Source of the DNA: Bacteroidota bacterium
Lineage (GTDB): Bacteria > Bacteroidota > Bacteroidia > Bacteroidales > WCHB1-69
Direction: 5' to 3'
Length of the DNA stretch: 64,000 nt
NCBI GenBank assembly: GCA_022708105.1
Contig: JAKIZI010000002.1
Coordinates: 1 to 64,000, forward strand
Shown: in pieces, positions 1 through 9,811 of the stretch
Position numbering within the stretch: position 1 is the first letter of the stretch
How the letters are laid out: every line of letters begins with the position of its first letter
Translations under genes and position numbers: made by a program
The notes under the pieces: generated by a model
What the model was told of the DNA's origin: nothing
The model's database searches: none
What the model saw: the letters and a program-made list of their open reading frames with translations, nothing else

Positions 1-24
1 TTATATAGAAAAGGTGTTTGAATT

Positions 25-1104
25 ATGAAAGAGAAAGTGCTGATGGCCATGAGTGGCGGTATTGACAGCAGTGTGGCAGCGTTGTTGTTGCTGGAGCAAG
101 GTTATGAACTTGTAGGAGTTACGTTTAGGACGTATGATTCGATTTCTACGGCCTGCATGGAAAAGGAAAAAGGATGCTGTAATGTGGATGCGCTTTTTGA
201 GGCCAAGCGTTTGGCGGAACAGTTGGGATTTGAACATCATATACTTGATGTTCGCAAAGAGTTTGAGGATAAGGTGATTGATGATTTTGTGGCAGAATAT
301 TTGGAGGGGAGGACGCCCAATCCTTGTGTGCGTTGTAATTCTTACATTAAGTGGGGATTGTTGCTCGATATGGCGCGTGAATATGGTTGTCAGAAGATTG
401 CTACCGGTCATTATGCGCAAGTTATAAATCATAAAGATCGTTATTTCCTTCGTAAAGGAACAGATACAGGAAAAGATCAAACCTATTTTTTATGGACATT
501 GACGCAGGAGAATTTAGCGGCAACGTTGTTCCCGTTGGGGAAGATGACCAAGCAGGAAGTTCGCGATTTTGCGGCTGCCCACGGATATGTCTCTTTGTCG
601 AAAAAGAGAGAAAGTCAGGAGATTTGTTTTATTCCCGATAATGATTATCGTCAATTTCTCGAGGAACGTGTGGAGGATTATAAAACCCGTTTTCCGGCCG
701 GAGATTTTGTGGACAGGGAAGGTCGCGTATTGGGCAAACATAGCGGTTATCCAAATTATACCATCGGCCAACGGAAAGGGTTGGGAATTGCGTTGGGGTA
801 TCCGGCCTATGTGCTCGAAGTACAGCCCACCTTGAATCGCGTGGTTTTGGGACATAAAGAGGATTTGAACCAAATGAGTTGTTATATTGACCAAGTGAAT
901 ATGATGAAATATGCACAAATTCCGGAAGATCTGCTTTTGACTGTACGGGTGCGTTACCGCAGTCAGGGGGCTGCCGCGCGATTGTCCCACACGGACGAAG
1001 GATTGTTGTGTACTTTTCTGGCTCCGGTCGATGCCATTACCCCCGGACAAAGTGCTGTTTTTTATGAAGGAGATGATTTGGTCGGCGGTGGCATTATTCG
1101 ATAG
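25..1104 (+). CDS. mnmA: tRNA 2-thiouridine(34) synthase MnmA
   Basis: Cytoplasmic ATP-dependent thiolase that puts sulfur on U34 of Lys/Glu/Gln tRNAs, taking sulfur from a relay of persulfide carriers. The PP-loop SGGIDS lies at residues 10-15. The catalytic cysteine pair expected for the family is Cys101 (in NPCVRCN) and Cys201 (in ESQEICF). The ATP/tRNA motif ATGHYA (residues 126-131) and a GQRKGLG segment are also present. At 359 aa it has normal family length. A Cys-rich insertion after the PP-loop domain (ACMEKEKGCC) departs from the E. coli enzyme; my recollection is that some Bacteroidota paralogues have it. First gene of a + strand series, with 39 bp to the ABC transporter genes. Confidence 0.95.
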   Translation: MKEKVLMAMSGGIDSSVAALLLLEQGYELVGVTFRTYDSISTACMEKEKGCCNVDALFEAKRLAEQLGFEHHILDVRKEFEDKVIDDFVAEYLEGRTPNPCVRCNSYIKWGLLLDMAREYGCQKIATGHYAQVINHKDRYFLRKGTDTGKDQTYFLWTLTQENLAATLFPLGKMTKQEVRDFAAAHGYVSLSKKRESQEICFIPDNDYRQFLEERVEDYKTRFPAGDFVDREGRVLGKHSGYPNYTIGQRKGLGIALGYPAYVLEVQPTLNRVVLGHKEDLNQMSCYIDQVNMMKYAQIPEDLLLTVRVRYRSQGAAARLSHTDEGLLCTFLAPVDAITPGQSAVFYEGDDLVGGGIIR

Positions 1105-1143
1105 CCCGAGTTAGAATATTTTTGAATACCAAATATTGAACAG

Positions 1144-2028
1144 ATGGACATAATACAAATTCACGAATTGACCAAGGATTATGGTGACCATAAAGGGATT
1201 TTCGATGTCTCTTTTTCCATAAAAGAGGGGGAGAGTTTTGGTTTTTTAGGACCCAACGGAGCCGGCAAAACCACCACCATTCGGCACCTGATGGGTTTTA
1301 TCAATGCCGATAAAGGAAGATGCACGATTAAAGGCATGGATTGTAAACAAGAGGTACAACGTATTCAACAATTTTTAGGTTATGTCCCCGGTGAGATTTC
1401 GCTTCCCGAAGATATGACCGGCATGGAGTTTATCGAATTTATGGCGGCTTATCGCGGGCTTAAAGAGTTGACCCTTGCGCACCGCCTTATAGAACGCTTT
1501 GAGTTGAATCCGAAAGGAAAAATTAAAAAAATGTCCAAAGGGATGAAACAGAAAGTAGGCATTGTTACGGCTTTTATGCACAATCCGGAAGTGCTTATTT
1601 TAGATGAACCTACCGGCGGACTTGACCCGCTGATGCAGAATCGTTTTATTGATTTGATTACGGAGGAAAAGCAACAAGGGAAAACGATACTGATGTCGTC
1701 GCATCTTTTTGAGGAGGTGGAACGAACTTGCGACCGCGTAGGTATGATCAAACAAGGAGAATTGAAAGCTATTGATACGATTGAACAACTGAAAGCAAGC
1801 CAAAAGAGAACTTATATTGTTGTATTTGAGGATGAAGCGCAGGCAGTGGCCTTTGCAGCCGAACCATTACAGATTGTTGCCCATGAAGGAAATCGGGTGA
1901 TCGTTTCCGTACAACAAGATATGAATCTGTTTATAGCTTCACTGCATCGTTTTTCGATAAAAGATTTAAAAGCCAAAGAACAGACTTTAGAGGAGGTTTT
2001 TCTTCATTATTATTCAGATATTCAATAA
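1144..2028 (+). CDS. ABC transporter ATP-binding protein (ABC-2 exporter type)
   Basis: Nucleotide-binding subunit of an ABC exporter. Walker A GPNGAGKTT is at residues 36-44 and Walker B LILDEPT at about 151-157. The signature motif is the variant MSKGMKQ (about 130-136) instead of LSGGQ, which is common in the CcmA/NatA-like subfamily. A switch-region His (SSHLFEE) follows. The 80-residue C-terminal tail is typical of this subfamily. The permease gene starts 41 bp downstream, so the two probably form one exporter. The substrate cannot be told from sequence. Confidence 0.93.
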   Translation: MDIIQIHELTKDYGDHKGIFDVSFSIKEGESFGFLGPNGAGKTTTIRHLMGFINADKGRCTIKGMDCKQEVQRIQQFLGYVPGEISLPEDMTGMEFIEFMAAYRGLKELTLAHRLIERFELNPKGKIKKMSKGMKQKVGIVTAFMHNPEVLILDEPTGGLDPLMQNRFIDLITEEKQQGKTILMSSHLFEEVERTCDRVGMIKQGELKAIDTIEQLKASQKRTYIVVFEDEAQAVAFAAEPLQIVAHEGNRVIVSVQQDMNLFIASLHRFSIKDLKAKEQTLEEVFLHYYSDIQ

Positions 2029-2069
2029 AATAGATTCTGTACATAATTTATAAAATACGAAGTCAAGCT

Positions 2070-2870
2070 ATGATCAATATTGCATTATTAAAAAGAGAAA
2101 TAAAAGGGAGTTATATCCTGTGGCTCATTTTTGCAGGGATTCTATTGATGTATATATCCATTATTGTTACCATGTTTGACCCGGCGTTGGGAGAGGTCTT
2201 AAAACAATTTTCAGTAGCGATGCCCCAAATGATGGCGATGTTCGGGATGAGTGTTGTGGGGGCGACCTTAATTGAGTTTATGGCCAACTATCTATACGGA
2301 TTTTTGATGCTCATTTTTCCGATGGTTTTTGTTGTCATTTTGGCGAATAAGTTGGTTGCGAAGCACGTGGATAGCGGTTCCATGGCCTATTTGCTGGCAG
2401 CACCCAATAGTCGTAAAAAGTTAATCAGAACGCAAATAACGGTATTGATGGGGGAACTGGTTTTGCTGATACTTTTCTGCACTATTGTCGGCATTGTTGC
2501 ATCGAATTCCTTTTTTCCGGGGAAATTGGATGTCTCTGCTTTTATTAGATTAAATATTGGGGTGTTGGGATTACATTTGGCGATTGCCGGGTTTTGTTTT
2601 TTTGCTTCCTGTATCAGCAACGATACTAAATTGTCCTTGGGATTGGGTGCCGGTGTGCCGACTTTTTTCTATCTGATTCTAATGTTAGGAAATATGGGCG
2701 GGAAGTTGGAACCATTAAAAAATGCAACCATCTTTTCATTGTTTGATTCATACCAATTGATGGATAATGTTGCTGCCGGATGGTGGAAAGTTGGTGTGGC
2801 TGCGGCCATCGGGATTCTGTTTTTTGTCATCGGCAGCCGAATATTTCAAAAGCGAGATTTGCCCTTATAG
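2070..2870 (+). CDS. ABC-2 type transporter permease
   Basis: Inner-membrane protein of 266 aa with about six hydrophobic segments (near residues 15-35, 70-95, 125-150, 165-185, 195-215 and 240-258). This matches the ABC-2 permease fold that pairs with the ATPase encoded just upstream. A cytoplasmic linker with RKKLIRTQ follows the second membrane pair, as in Bacillus/Bacteroidota drug or antimicrobial-peptide exporters. The substrate is unknown. The 76 bp before the next gene contains no clear terminator, so co-transcription with the sulfatase gene is possible. Confidence 0.85.
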   Translation: MINIALLKREIKGSYILWLIFAGILLMYISIIVTMFDPALGEVLKQFSVAMPQMMAMFGMSVVGATLIEFMANYLYGFLMLIFPMVFVVILANKLVAKHVDSGSMAYLLAAPNSRKKLIRTQITVLMGELVLLILFCTIVGIVASNSFFPGKLDVSAFIRLNIGVLGLHLAIAGFCFFASCISNDTKLSLGLGAGVPTFFYLILMLGNMGGKLEPLKNATIFSLFDSYQLMDNVAAGWWKVGVAAAIGILFFVIGSRIFQKRDLPL

Positions 2871-2946
2871 GAACATAATGATTAGTTCCGGTGTGATTAT
2901 GAGAATTATCTAATTTGTTTATTTATTTAAATTTGAGAATATCGAG

Positions 2947-5397
2947 GTGAAATGGAATAAAATATTATGGAAAGAGGGACTTAAATCTTATGCACTATTG
3001 GTGGGATTGTTGTTGCTTTTTGTTTTAATATTGAAAGTAGGGGAGACGATTCGGCTGTTGATGACGATAGAAGTTGATTTTTTCCCGGTTATTGCGAATT
3101 CCTTTTTACAGGCACTGTGGTCGGTTATGTTGCCGGCACTTTCTTTATTTCCCGTTTTTATTTTAGGAAGGCGGTTTTCGGAGCGTGCAACCTACTTTTT
3201 ATTTGCTTTTTTGTGCGAATTATATCTCTTATTTGAAATATCATTGACCATCTATGCAATCAGAAGTGGTTTTTTGATGGGAAGTGAATTGATGGTACGC
3301 CCTTTTCATGAGAGTTGGATGACGATAGTTAGTGTGGTGCCCGGATGGTTGGTGTTCCTTTTTGCCGGAGTATCTGTTTTTGGGTTTTTAGCGACAGCGG
3401 CTTTCCTGCGGAAGAAACAGATAGGAAAAATTCTTTTAAGCGTGTTGGTGGGGGTCTCTGTTCTATCCCCTTTATTATTTGTATTGCGTCATTATACTGA
3501 ACAAAAGTATCAATTAAATCCGGCTGTGTATGCTTATATTTCGGGGAAATCATATCATTGTCTCTCTTCATGGGGTGAATACATGATGAAACCTGAGTTT
3601 GTGGTAAAGCAAGACAAAGAGTTGTTAATGCAATTTTTGGAAGAAAATCCAGGGTGGGCGGTGTCGGATATAGAATATCCTTTTGAACGAAAGGTGACGT
3701 CGGGGAGTGTCCTTGCTCCTTATTTTCGTGCTTCGGAGGAACGACCGAATGTGGTATTGGTCATTGTGGAGTCTTGGGGCGACAGTTGGTTCAGAGCCGG
3801 TTCCAATGGAGTGAGTTTTACCCCTTTTTTGGATTCGTTGTCGCGGCATTCACTGTATTGGAAGAATTGTTTGACTACGACTCCGCGTAGTTTTGGAGCA
3901 GTGCCTTCGATTACCGGATCTCTGCCGCACGGAGTTCAAGGTTTTCAGTTCGGAGAGATGCCCGATCACAATAGTTTAATCAAGATCTTGAAAAATAATG
4001 ATTATCGGATTAATGCCTTTTATGCCGGAGATTTTACTTTTGATGGAATTTATGAATATTTGGAGGCGCAAAAGACAGATTATTTCTCTCCCTTTTTTCA
4101 GGAAGCATGGAAAGATTTCAGTCCGGGGCGGGAGACGACTTATTGGGGCTATCAGGATGAGCCGTTTATTCGCAAAACACTTTCCGTATTGGAACAAGAA
4201 AAAACGGAACAACCTGTTTGTAATTTAGTGATAACTATTAGTGCACATGAAAATTTGTCATTGGTGAATAAACAAAAAGAGCAATTTTATAAAGCCAAAG
4301 CGCGACAATTGATTGAAAAGTTACCGATTGCAGCGCAGGCGACGGCAATGAAGAATTTGGATAAAATTGCATCCATTGTATATACGGATGATTGTTTGCG
4401 TTTGTTTATGAATCGTTATAGAGAAATCAGCGGTTATGAGCAGACTATTTTTGTATTTACGGGAGATCATGGTGGGGCTATTGAGGAGTCGAATAGTCTT
4501 GGTTATTTCCATGTTCCTTTGCTAATCTGGTCTCCTTTGCTGGAGCGTCCCAAAACATTTCCCGCGGTGGTTAGTCATTTGGATATTGCACCTTCAATTA
4601 CAGCATTGCTTGCGGAGAAGTATGGGCTTTTGCTGCCGGAGCAGGTGCATTTTGTGGGACAAGAACTTGATACGGCCCACCTGTTCCGCTCGCAGCAACG
4701 ACTTCTTTTTCTGCTCTATGCACGTCAAATTACCGATATGGTATATCAGAATTATTATGTAACAGATCAAAACCTTTATCGGATCAATGAAAATATGGAG
4801 ATGGAAAAACTCAATTCGAAAAATCTTCAACAAAAGATTCGTGAGATGAGAGATTTATATATTTATATGCATCAATATGTATATTTAAATGATAAATTGA
4901 CCAAAAATCCCCTTTACCCGAAAGCGTATTATCATTCGGTTTTGAATTATAAACCGCATGAGATTTTTACTTTTCAAAACCCACCGAACCCACCGAAAAA
5001 TATGAATGATGCGGTTCAATTTTATATTGTTGCGCCAACGTCGCTGCCAACTTCTCAAAATAAAAAAATTGAGAAAGTCCGAATTTCGGTTTCGGCAGAA
5101 GTGATGTATGAAGGTCGTGTTTTTCAGGATCAGTTCATGAGTTTGGTGTTGGAATGTCATGGGGAGAAGATGACTACTCCTACACAATATAAGGATAAAC
5201 TATCCAAGTTCTTTTTAAAAAACCGTTATACAGTTCATGAATGGGTGAAAATGAAAGTTGTAAAGGAGTTTGCTCTTGAGGGCAGTGAAAATACCACCTT
5301 TTCGGTTTCGTTACTGAGTACAGAAAAACAAGAGTTATGGGTAAAGGATCACAAAGTCTTTTTAAGGAATGTGTGCGTAGAAGTCACAGTTCTTTAG
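2947..5397 (+). CDS. LTA synthase-family membrane sulfatase/phosphoglycerol transferase
   Basis: Membrane-anchored alkaline-phosphatase-superfamily enzyme. About five N-terminal transmembrane segments fill residues 1-190, followed by an extracytoplasmic sulfatase domain from about residue 265. Metal and active-site elements are visible: NVVLVIVES with Glu275, the TTTPRS segment (residues 310-315) that should supply the nucleophilic Thr/Ser, and TGDHGG with Asp507/His508. Relatives (LtaS, MdoB/OpgB) transfer or hydrolyse glycerophosphate on glycolipids or glucans; the exact substrate is inferred only. The start is a GTG, chosen because it keeps the first membrane helix. About 200 residues at the C-terminus lie outside the catalytic domain. 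A paralogue lies tail-to-tail on the other strand. Confidence 0.85.
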   Translation: MKWNKILWKEGLKSYALLVGLLLLFVLILKVGETIRLLMTIEVDFFPVIANSFLQALWSVMLPALSLFPVFILGRRFSERATYFLFAFLCELYLLFEISLTIYAIRSGFLMGSELMVRPFHESWMTIVSVVPGWLVFLFAGVSVFGFLATAAFLRKKQIGKILLSVLVGVSVLSPLLFVLRHYTEQKYQLNPAVYAYISGKSYHCLSSWGEYMMKPEFVVKQDKELLMQFLEENPGWAVSDIEYPFERKVTSGSVLAPYFRASEERPNVVLVIVESWGDSWFRAGSNGVSFTPFLDSLSRHSLYWKNCLTTTPRSFGAVPSITGSLPHGVQGFQFGEMPDHNSLIKILKNNDYRINAFYAGDFTFDGIYEYLEAQKTDYFSPFFQEAWKDFSPGRETTYWGYQDEPFIRKTLSVLEQEKTEQPVCNLVITISAHENLSLVNKQKEQFYKAKARQLIEKLPIAAQATAMKNLDKIASIVYTDDCLRLFMNRYREISGYEQTIFVFTGDHGGAIEESNSLGYFHVPLLIWSPLLERPKTFPAVVSHLDIAPSITALLAEKYGLLLPEQVHFVGQELDTAHLFRSQQRLLFLLYARQITDMVYQNYYVTDQNLYRINENMEMEKLNSKNLQQKIREMRDLYIYMHQYVYLNDKLTKNPLYPKAYYHSVLNYKPHEIFTFQNPPNPPKNMNDAVQFYIVAPTSLPTSQNKKIEKVRISVSAEVMYEGRVFQDQFMSLVLECHGEKMTTPTQYKDKLSKFFLKNRYTVHEWVKMKVVKEFALEGSENTTFSVSLLSTEKQELWVKDHKVFLRNVCVEVTVL

Positions 5398-7835
5398 TAA
5401 ACTGCCTCTAATTTTACTTGTAAGTCGGCAATATAAAATGGTCGTTCCTCGGGATTATAGAGATAAATTTTAAGTTTATCCCCTTTTTGATAGTTATAAT
5501 TACTCTTTTTGAAAATATTTTTAAACGTAAAATATTCCCATTGATTATATTTGCCGTACCACATAGTGTTCAGCTCGTCAACCGAATAGTATGTTTGTTT
5601 CCCGTTTTTATTGACAATTTGCGTAACTATGCTGATTGGGGTTCTTCCATTATTTGTTTCAATAGAAGGAATAAAAAGATTGAATTGATAATGGGCAATA
5701 ATTGTAGGATCTTCATGGAGCGTGAATTCGAAAATAGACATCGGAAATTTATGTTTTTCAAAAAAGGAGGTCTCCTTTTTTCCATGAAAAGTTCCATTTT
5801 TCTGATTCGAGAGAGAACTATATTTGGTAATGGCTTCAGTAACACTATGGATAGTTAATAGTTCTGTGACCAAACGCACGTCGGAATTGAGCGGATTCTC
5901 AATCAAAACATCATTTTCTGCAACATATACATCCAAAATTTTATAAAGATTAAAGAGATTTGCAGCTTTCGGGTAGGATGTTTCTTGAAGCGAAAGATCT
6001 CCCTGATGTGAGCTTATTTTATACGTTTTATCTTGGTCAATAAAAAAGTCCTGATAGATACAATTTGCCATATTTTGCCCCACATCCATTTGAGGGCAGA
6101 ATGCCTGACTTCGAAAATGAGAAGAAGTATCTAATCCGTGACTGAGCCATGCTACTTTTTTGGGAGACTCGATATTATATTTATTTTTCATTAATGCGAG
6201 AAAAGTCGGAGTAATATCGCGATGAGAGACAATGGCAGGGAATTGGCGGGATTCTTTGAGCATAGGAGACCATATAATCAAAGGCACTTGATAGATCTCA
6301 AAAATGTTGGATTCCATATTAAAATTATGATCTCCGGTGATAATAAAAACCGTATTTTCAAATCCCGGCTTTTGTCGATAATCGTTTATTAATTGTCTTA
6401 AACTTTCATCTAAATAAAGAAAAGAGGCATAATATCGGTGAAATTTCGGTTCCATTTCTTTGGCTTTTCCGCATTTGATGAGTTGTTGTCTGTATCTTTC
6501 TGTGAGTTTTTCCGCATTTGGATATTGGAATGGATCGTGTGTAGAGAGAGTCAGGTAAATATCCAGTCGGGGTTTGGATTGGTTAAATTTTATATTCCGG
6601 ATGGCTTCGCGGAACAGGACGTGATCATACAATCCCCAGGAAGTGCGTTCAGAACTATTTTCATATTCTTTTTCATTCAAATAATGGTAGATATAATTGC
6701 GTTCTATGAAGTAAGACATGTTATCAAACCCGAGCCATCCTCCATGAAAGAAAGAGGCATCGTAGCCATTGTCAATTAAAATTTTGATGAGGGAGTGAAA
6801 TTCGGGAATATTGTTTTTATAATTCATGATTCCCCCTTTCCCGAAAGGTAATGCCCCAAAGATAGCAGGCAAAACACCAATGGTTCTATGCGAAACTGAA
6901 AAACAATGATTCCAGGAAAGTCCTGTTGAAGCTAATGAATCCAAGAAGGGCGTTGCGGAAGGTAGTCGGCTCCCGGATCCGCTGAATTCACGCCCGAGTC
7001 CTTCTACAATGATGAAAACAAAATTTGGCTTGCTTTTCTTTAAATCAAAATAGGTAGATAAGCGGTCTTCGGTTTCATCTTCGTGCAAAAAGGGATATCG
7101 AGGATCTGTAAATTTGATTTCCGGGAAAAATTTTTGAAATTCCATCGCTTTTTCTTCCATCTGGATTGGTTTGAATTGTTTCAATGAAATTCCCTTACGA
7201 ATACTGTTGAATAGGTACACATTCTTATTGACAACGGTAAAGTAAGTCTTTCGGGTTTCAAAGCGAGAGGAGGTTGCAGAGCCCACGAAAAAAGAAATAA
7301 TAAAAATTGCAGCACTAATAAATATGATTGATTTAGGAAAACGAATCTGTCGAGAGCTAAGAAAAATCAACGCGCCGGGAAAAAGGACAAAACCGCTATA
7401 CGCCCACCAAGGAGAAGGTTGAGAAGAGGAGACCGTTACTAAAAGTTCTTTGAAAGAATAGGCAAGGAAAATATTATCAAGCGGTACTCCGCTGACAGAA
7501 TAGTAGAGCATGGAAGCCAGGGAAACCCATATCATAAAAGTGCACCAAATCCATATAAAAAGATTTGCTCCTTTGTTTGAAAAATGAAAAATGAAGGCGT
7601 AAATTGGAAACAAGAGGAGACTAAAGCGAGAAAAATAGACGATATCAAATAAAAGTCCTATTCCATTGTTTCTTAGATGAACGGAAAATGAGCTCCCCAA
7701 TTCGTGTGTAAGCAACAAACTCTCAAAAAATCTTATGAGAATGGCAATACAAAGAAAGCAAAAGCAGAAATTTAGATAATTTAATAGAGAAGATTTAAGT
7801 TCTAGAAAATGAAGTTTAAAACGGCTGATTTTCAT
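5394..7835 (-). CDS. LTA synthase-family membrane sulfatase, second paralogue
   Basis: Same architecture as its convergent neighbour: about five membrane helices in the first 190 residues, then a periplasmic sulfatase domain. Glu278 (IIVEGLG) and Asp502/His503 (TGDHNF) mark the metal site, and the nucleophile probably lies in the SVSHRTIG segment. An ATG at 7835 is preferred to an in-frame TTG at 7853. With the ATG the protein is 813 aa and starts 10 nt after the upstream gene's stop. Last gene of a compact three-gene operon with a GH16-like and a GDPD-like lipoprotein, which suggests a phosphoglycerol-modified glycan as substrate (inference). Confidence 0.85.
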   Translation of the reverse strand: MKISRFKLHFLELKSSLLNYLNFCFCFLCIAILIRFFESLLLTHELGSSFSVHLRNNGIGLLFDIVYFSRFSLLLFPIYAFIFHFSNKGANLFIWIWCTFMIWVSLASMLYYSVSGVPLDNIFLAYSFKELLVTVSSSQPSPWWAYSGFVLFPGALIFLSSRQIRFPKSIIFISAAIFIISFFVGSATSSRFETRKTYFTVVNKNVYLFNSIRKGISLKQFKPIQMEEKAMEFQKFFPEIKFTDPRYPFLHEDETEDRLSTYFDLKKSKPNFVFIIVEGLGREFSGSGSRLPSATPFLDSLASTGLSWNHCFSVSHRTIGVLPAIFGALPFGKGGIMNYKNNIPEFHSLIKILIDNGYDASFFHGGWLGFDNMSYFIERNYIYHYLNEKEYENSSERTSWGLYDHVLFREAIRNIKFNQSKPRLDIYLTLSTHDPFQYPNAEKLTERYRQQLIKCGKAKEMEPKFHRYYASFLYLDESLRQLINDYRQKPGFENTVFIITGDHNFNMESNIFEIYQVPLIIWSPMLKESRQFPAIVSHRDITPTFLALMKNKYNIESPKKVAWLSHGLDTSSHFRSQAFCPQMDVGQNMANCIYQDFFIDQDKTYKISSHQGDLSLQETSYPKAANLFNLYKILDVYVAENDVLIENPLNSDVRLVTELLTIHSVTEAITKYSSLSNQKNGTFHGKKETSFFEKHKFPMSIFEFTLHEDPTIIAHYQFNLFIPSIETNNGRTPISIVTQIVNKNGKQTYYSVDELNTMWYGKYNQWEYFTFKNIFKKSNYNYQKGDKLKIYLYNPEERPFYIADLQVKLEAVY

Positions 7836-7845
7836 TTTGTACAGA

Positions 7846-9810
7846 TTATTCAATCACAATTTCATACACATGACCTTCAATATCCGTTTTGTTATAAGGA
7901 ATAAGTCCTTGTTCAAAAACAATAGGAGGCCACCATTCCGAGTAATGGTATTCTTGGGTAATGATACAAAGCATTTGGTTATTGGGAATAGAGGTATATT
8001 TATCGTTCATATATCCCACAACTTTCATTTGATTCGGAGTGGGCCCCAACCGCCAAATAATTTCATTGGGTTTCCACTCAATTTCGTAATAGTAGAACTC
8101 TTCTTTAAAAATATCGTTCGAAAATGGTGTTTTGATTGTCAGGGCTTTATAATATTCATACCATCGCATTGCATCATAGGTGGTCGTTTTATTATATGGA
8201 ATTTTATTAATACCTGCTGCGAATTTTTGTGGGTCATGAGAGGCCAAATCCCAATTGGTACAGCAATACATTACTTCATTATTCTTCTTTTCATCTCGAT
8301 ATTTGGGTTTTGGATTTTCTTCTCCCCAATAATACATTTCAGGCCAATAAGGGGAAGTTTTTACGATTTCTATATCGATTTCTGAATAGTAATTATAGGG
8401 ATGTAACTTCGGGTTCTGAGATTCATCATCTTTGGCTACATATCCTTTTGGAGAATAACGACGGTTGTTCCACGGGTGACTGTCTTGATAAATCAACCAA
8501 AAAGCGTATGTTAATCCATTCCAAATATTCTCCTCATTGAGCATCACGGGAAATTTGATTTTTCCTCTATATTTTCCGTATGTAAAACCCACCCGAGTTC
8601 TGATGCCGGTGGATTCTTTTTTAAGATTTTGGAGATTATCATTACCGGGATTGATAAGACTTATATAATCTTTATTAGGAGATACTTGAACCGTTTTGCA
8701 CGGACAATCTGAAACAACTGGATAATCATATTTTAATTGTGTAGAGTCAAAAAGGGTTGCATTGTGCAGATATTCTTCTAAAGTATAAGGATTAATATCG
8801 CTAACTACATCTCGAATGACAGGAATATTACGTAATGAATATTGTTTACTTACGGAGCTCAAAAATTGCTGAAAGAGTGCGTTTTGATATAACGTAGTGT
8901 CAACACCGCAAAATTCGGAAGGGGAAATTTCGTATTGATTGGTTTTCAATGTAAGTTCATCAACAAAAACCCCTTGTTGGGGAGTGATAACAGCTCTTGT
9001 TTTTAGAATACGCTTACTTATAACGGAATATATGCCTTTCTGTTTGTTTTCGGAGAACCATTGGTAGGGATTTACAAACTTTTTTTCGGAATTTTTTAAT
9101 CCAATATATTGGATGTAGTCAGGAATTTTCTTCAGGGCTTCTTCTTCGCAAATCACTAATAAAAAAGAGTAACAGCCGGCACGGGGATTTCGTTTCCAAC
9201 GATGATTATAAGAACCTTCATTTTTTCGTTCTTTAAGAATCCAAGTTGCATCTAAATAGATCAATTTCTGAAGAGAAACATTTCGCTTTTGCGATTTTTC
9301 TATTAAAAAATTATACCAATCAGGACTATTTTTAATTTCTTGGATAATTGCATCTATGTTTTCTTGGGTAAATATGGAACAGGAGAGATCTGCACCATAA
9401 TATATTTTTTCATCTCTCGGATTGCCGACAATTCGAAAAGAATCAATATTGAGGCCGCGAAGGGGAACGGGTTTAAATCCAATCTCTGCCTCTTCCCAAC
9501 TTCCGTAAAAATTTTCGTAGGAAAGGGAATCTTTTTCGTCAAATTTGTAACTTTCATTTTGATAGTAAATCTTATAGAAATATTTTTTTTCCGAATCTCC
9601 CAAGAAATCAAATGAAAATTTAAACATTCCGGAAGGGGTTTGACGAAATGATGGAATGACAATGCCGTCTGTAACCACTTGTTCTAAATCCATATCCAAA
9701 AAAACAGTGTCTCCTTCAGGAAAGTTGCTCATCGGATCAAAAGTTACTTTGTGGCATGATGAAAATAGAGTCAAAATAATGATACTTAAACCAAAAAGAT
9801 AATATTTCAT
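7846..9810 (-). CDS. Lipoprotein with C-terminal GH16-like (laminarinase-type) domain
   Basis: Surface or periplasmic lipoprotein of 654 aa when started at the ATG at 9810; a TTG 12 bp upstream is less likely. The signal peptide ends in LFSSC with Cys at about residue 19. The N-terminal two thirds is not recognised. The C-terminal third resembles family 16 glycoside hydrolases: EIDIE (Glu477, Asp479, Glu481) fits the catalytic ExDxE pattern, and a YYYEIEWKPNEIIWRLG strand pair follows, as in beta-glucanases. Activity on a beta-glucan or related polymer is an inference. It starts 1 nt after the GDPD-like gene, so translation is probably coupled. Confidence 0.7.
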   Translation of the reverse strand: MKYYLFGLSIIILTLFSSCHKVTFDPMSNFPEGDTVFLDMDLEQVVTDGIVIPSFRQTPSGMFKFSFDFLGDSEKKYFYKIYYQNESYKFDEKDSLSYENFYGSWEEAEIGFKPVPLRGLNIDSFRIVGNPRDEKIYYGADLSCSIFTQENIDAIIQEIKNSPDWYNFLIEKSQKRNVSLQKLIYLDATWILKERKNEGSYNHRWKRNPRAGCYSFLLVICEEEALKKIPDYIQYIGLKNSEKKFVNPYQWFSENKQKGIYSVISKRILKTRAVITPQQGVFVDELTLKTNQYEISPSEFCGVDTTLYQNALFQQFLSSVSKQYSLRNIPVIRDVVSDINPYTLEEYLHNATLFDSTQLKYDYPVVSDCPCKTVQVSPNKDYISLINPGNDNLQNLKKESTGIRTRVGFTYGKYRGKIKFPVMLNEENIWNGLTYAFWLIYQDSHPWNNRRYSPKGYVAKDDESQNPKLHPYNYYSEIDIEIVKTSPYWPEMYYWGEENPKPKYRDEKKNNEVMYCCTNWDLASHDPQKFAAGINKIPYNKTTTYDAMRWYEYYKALTIKTPFSNDIFKEEFYYYEIEWKPNEIIWRLGPTPNQMKVVGYMNDKYTSIPNNQMLCIITQEYHYSEWWPPIVFEQGLIPYNKTDIEGHVYEIVIE

Positions 9811-9811
9811 A

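Noticed and set aside
7836-7853. TTG start for the second LtaS-like gene
   Set aside because: An ATG six codons later at 7835 is adequate and lies past the upstream stop.
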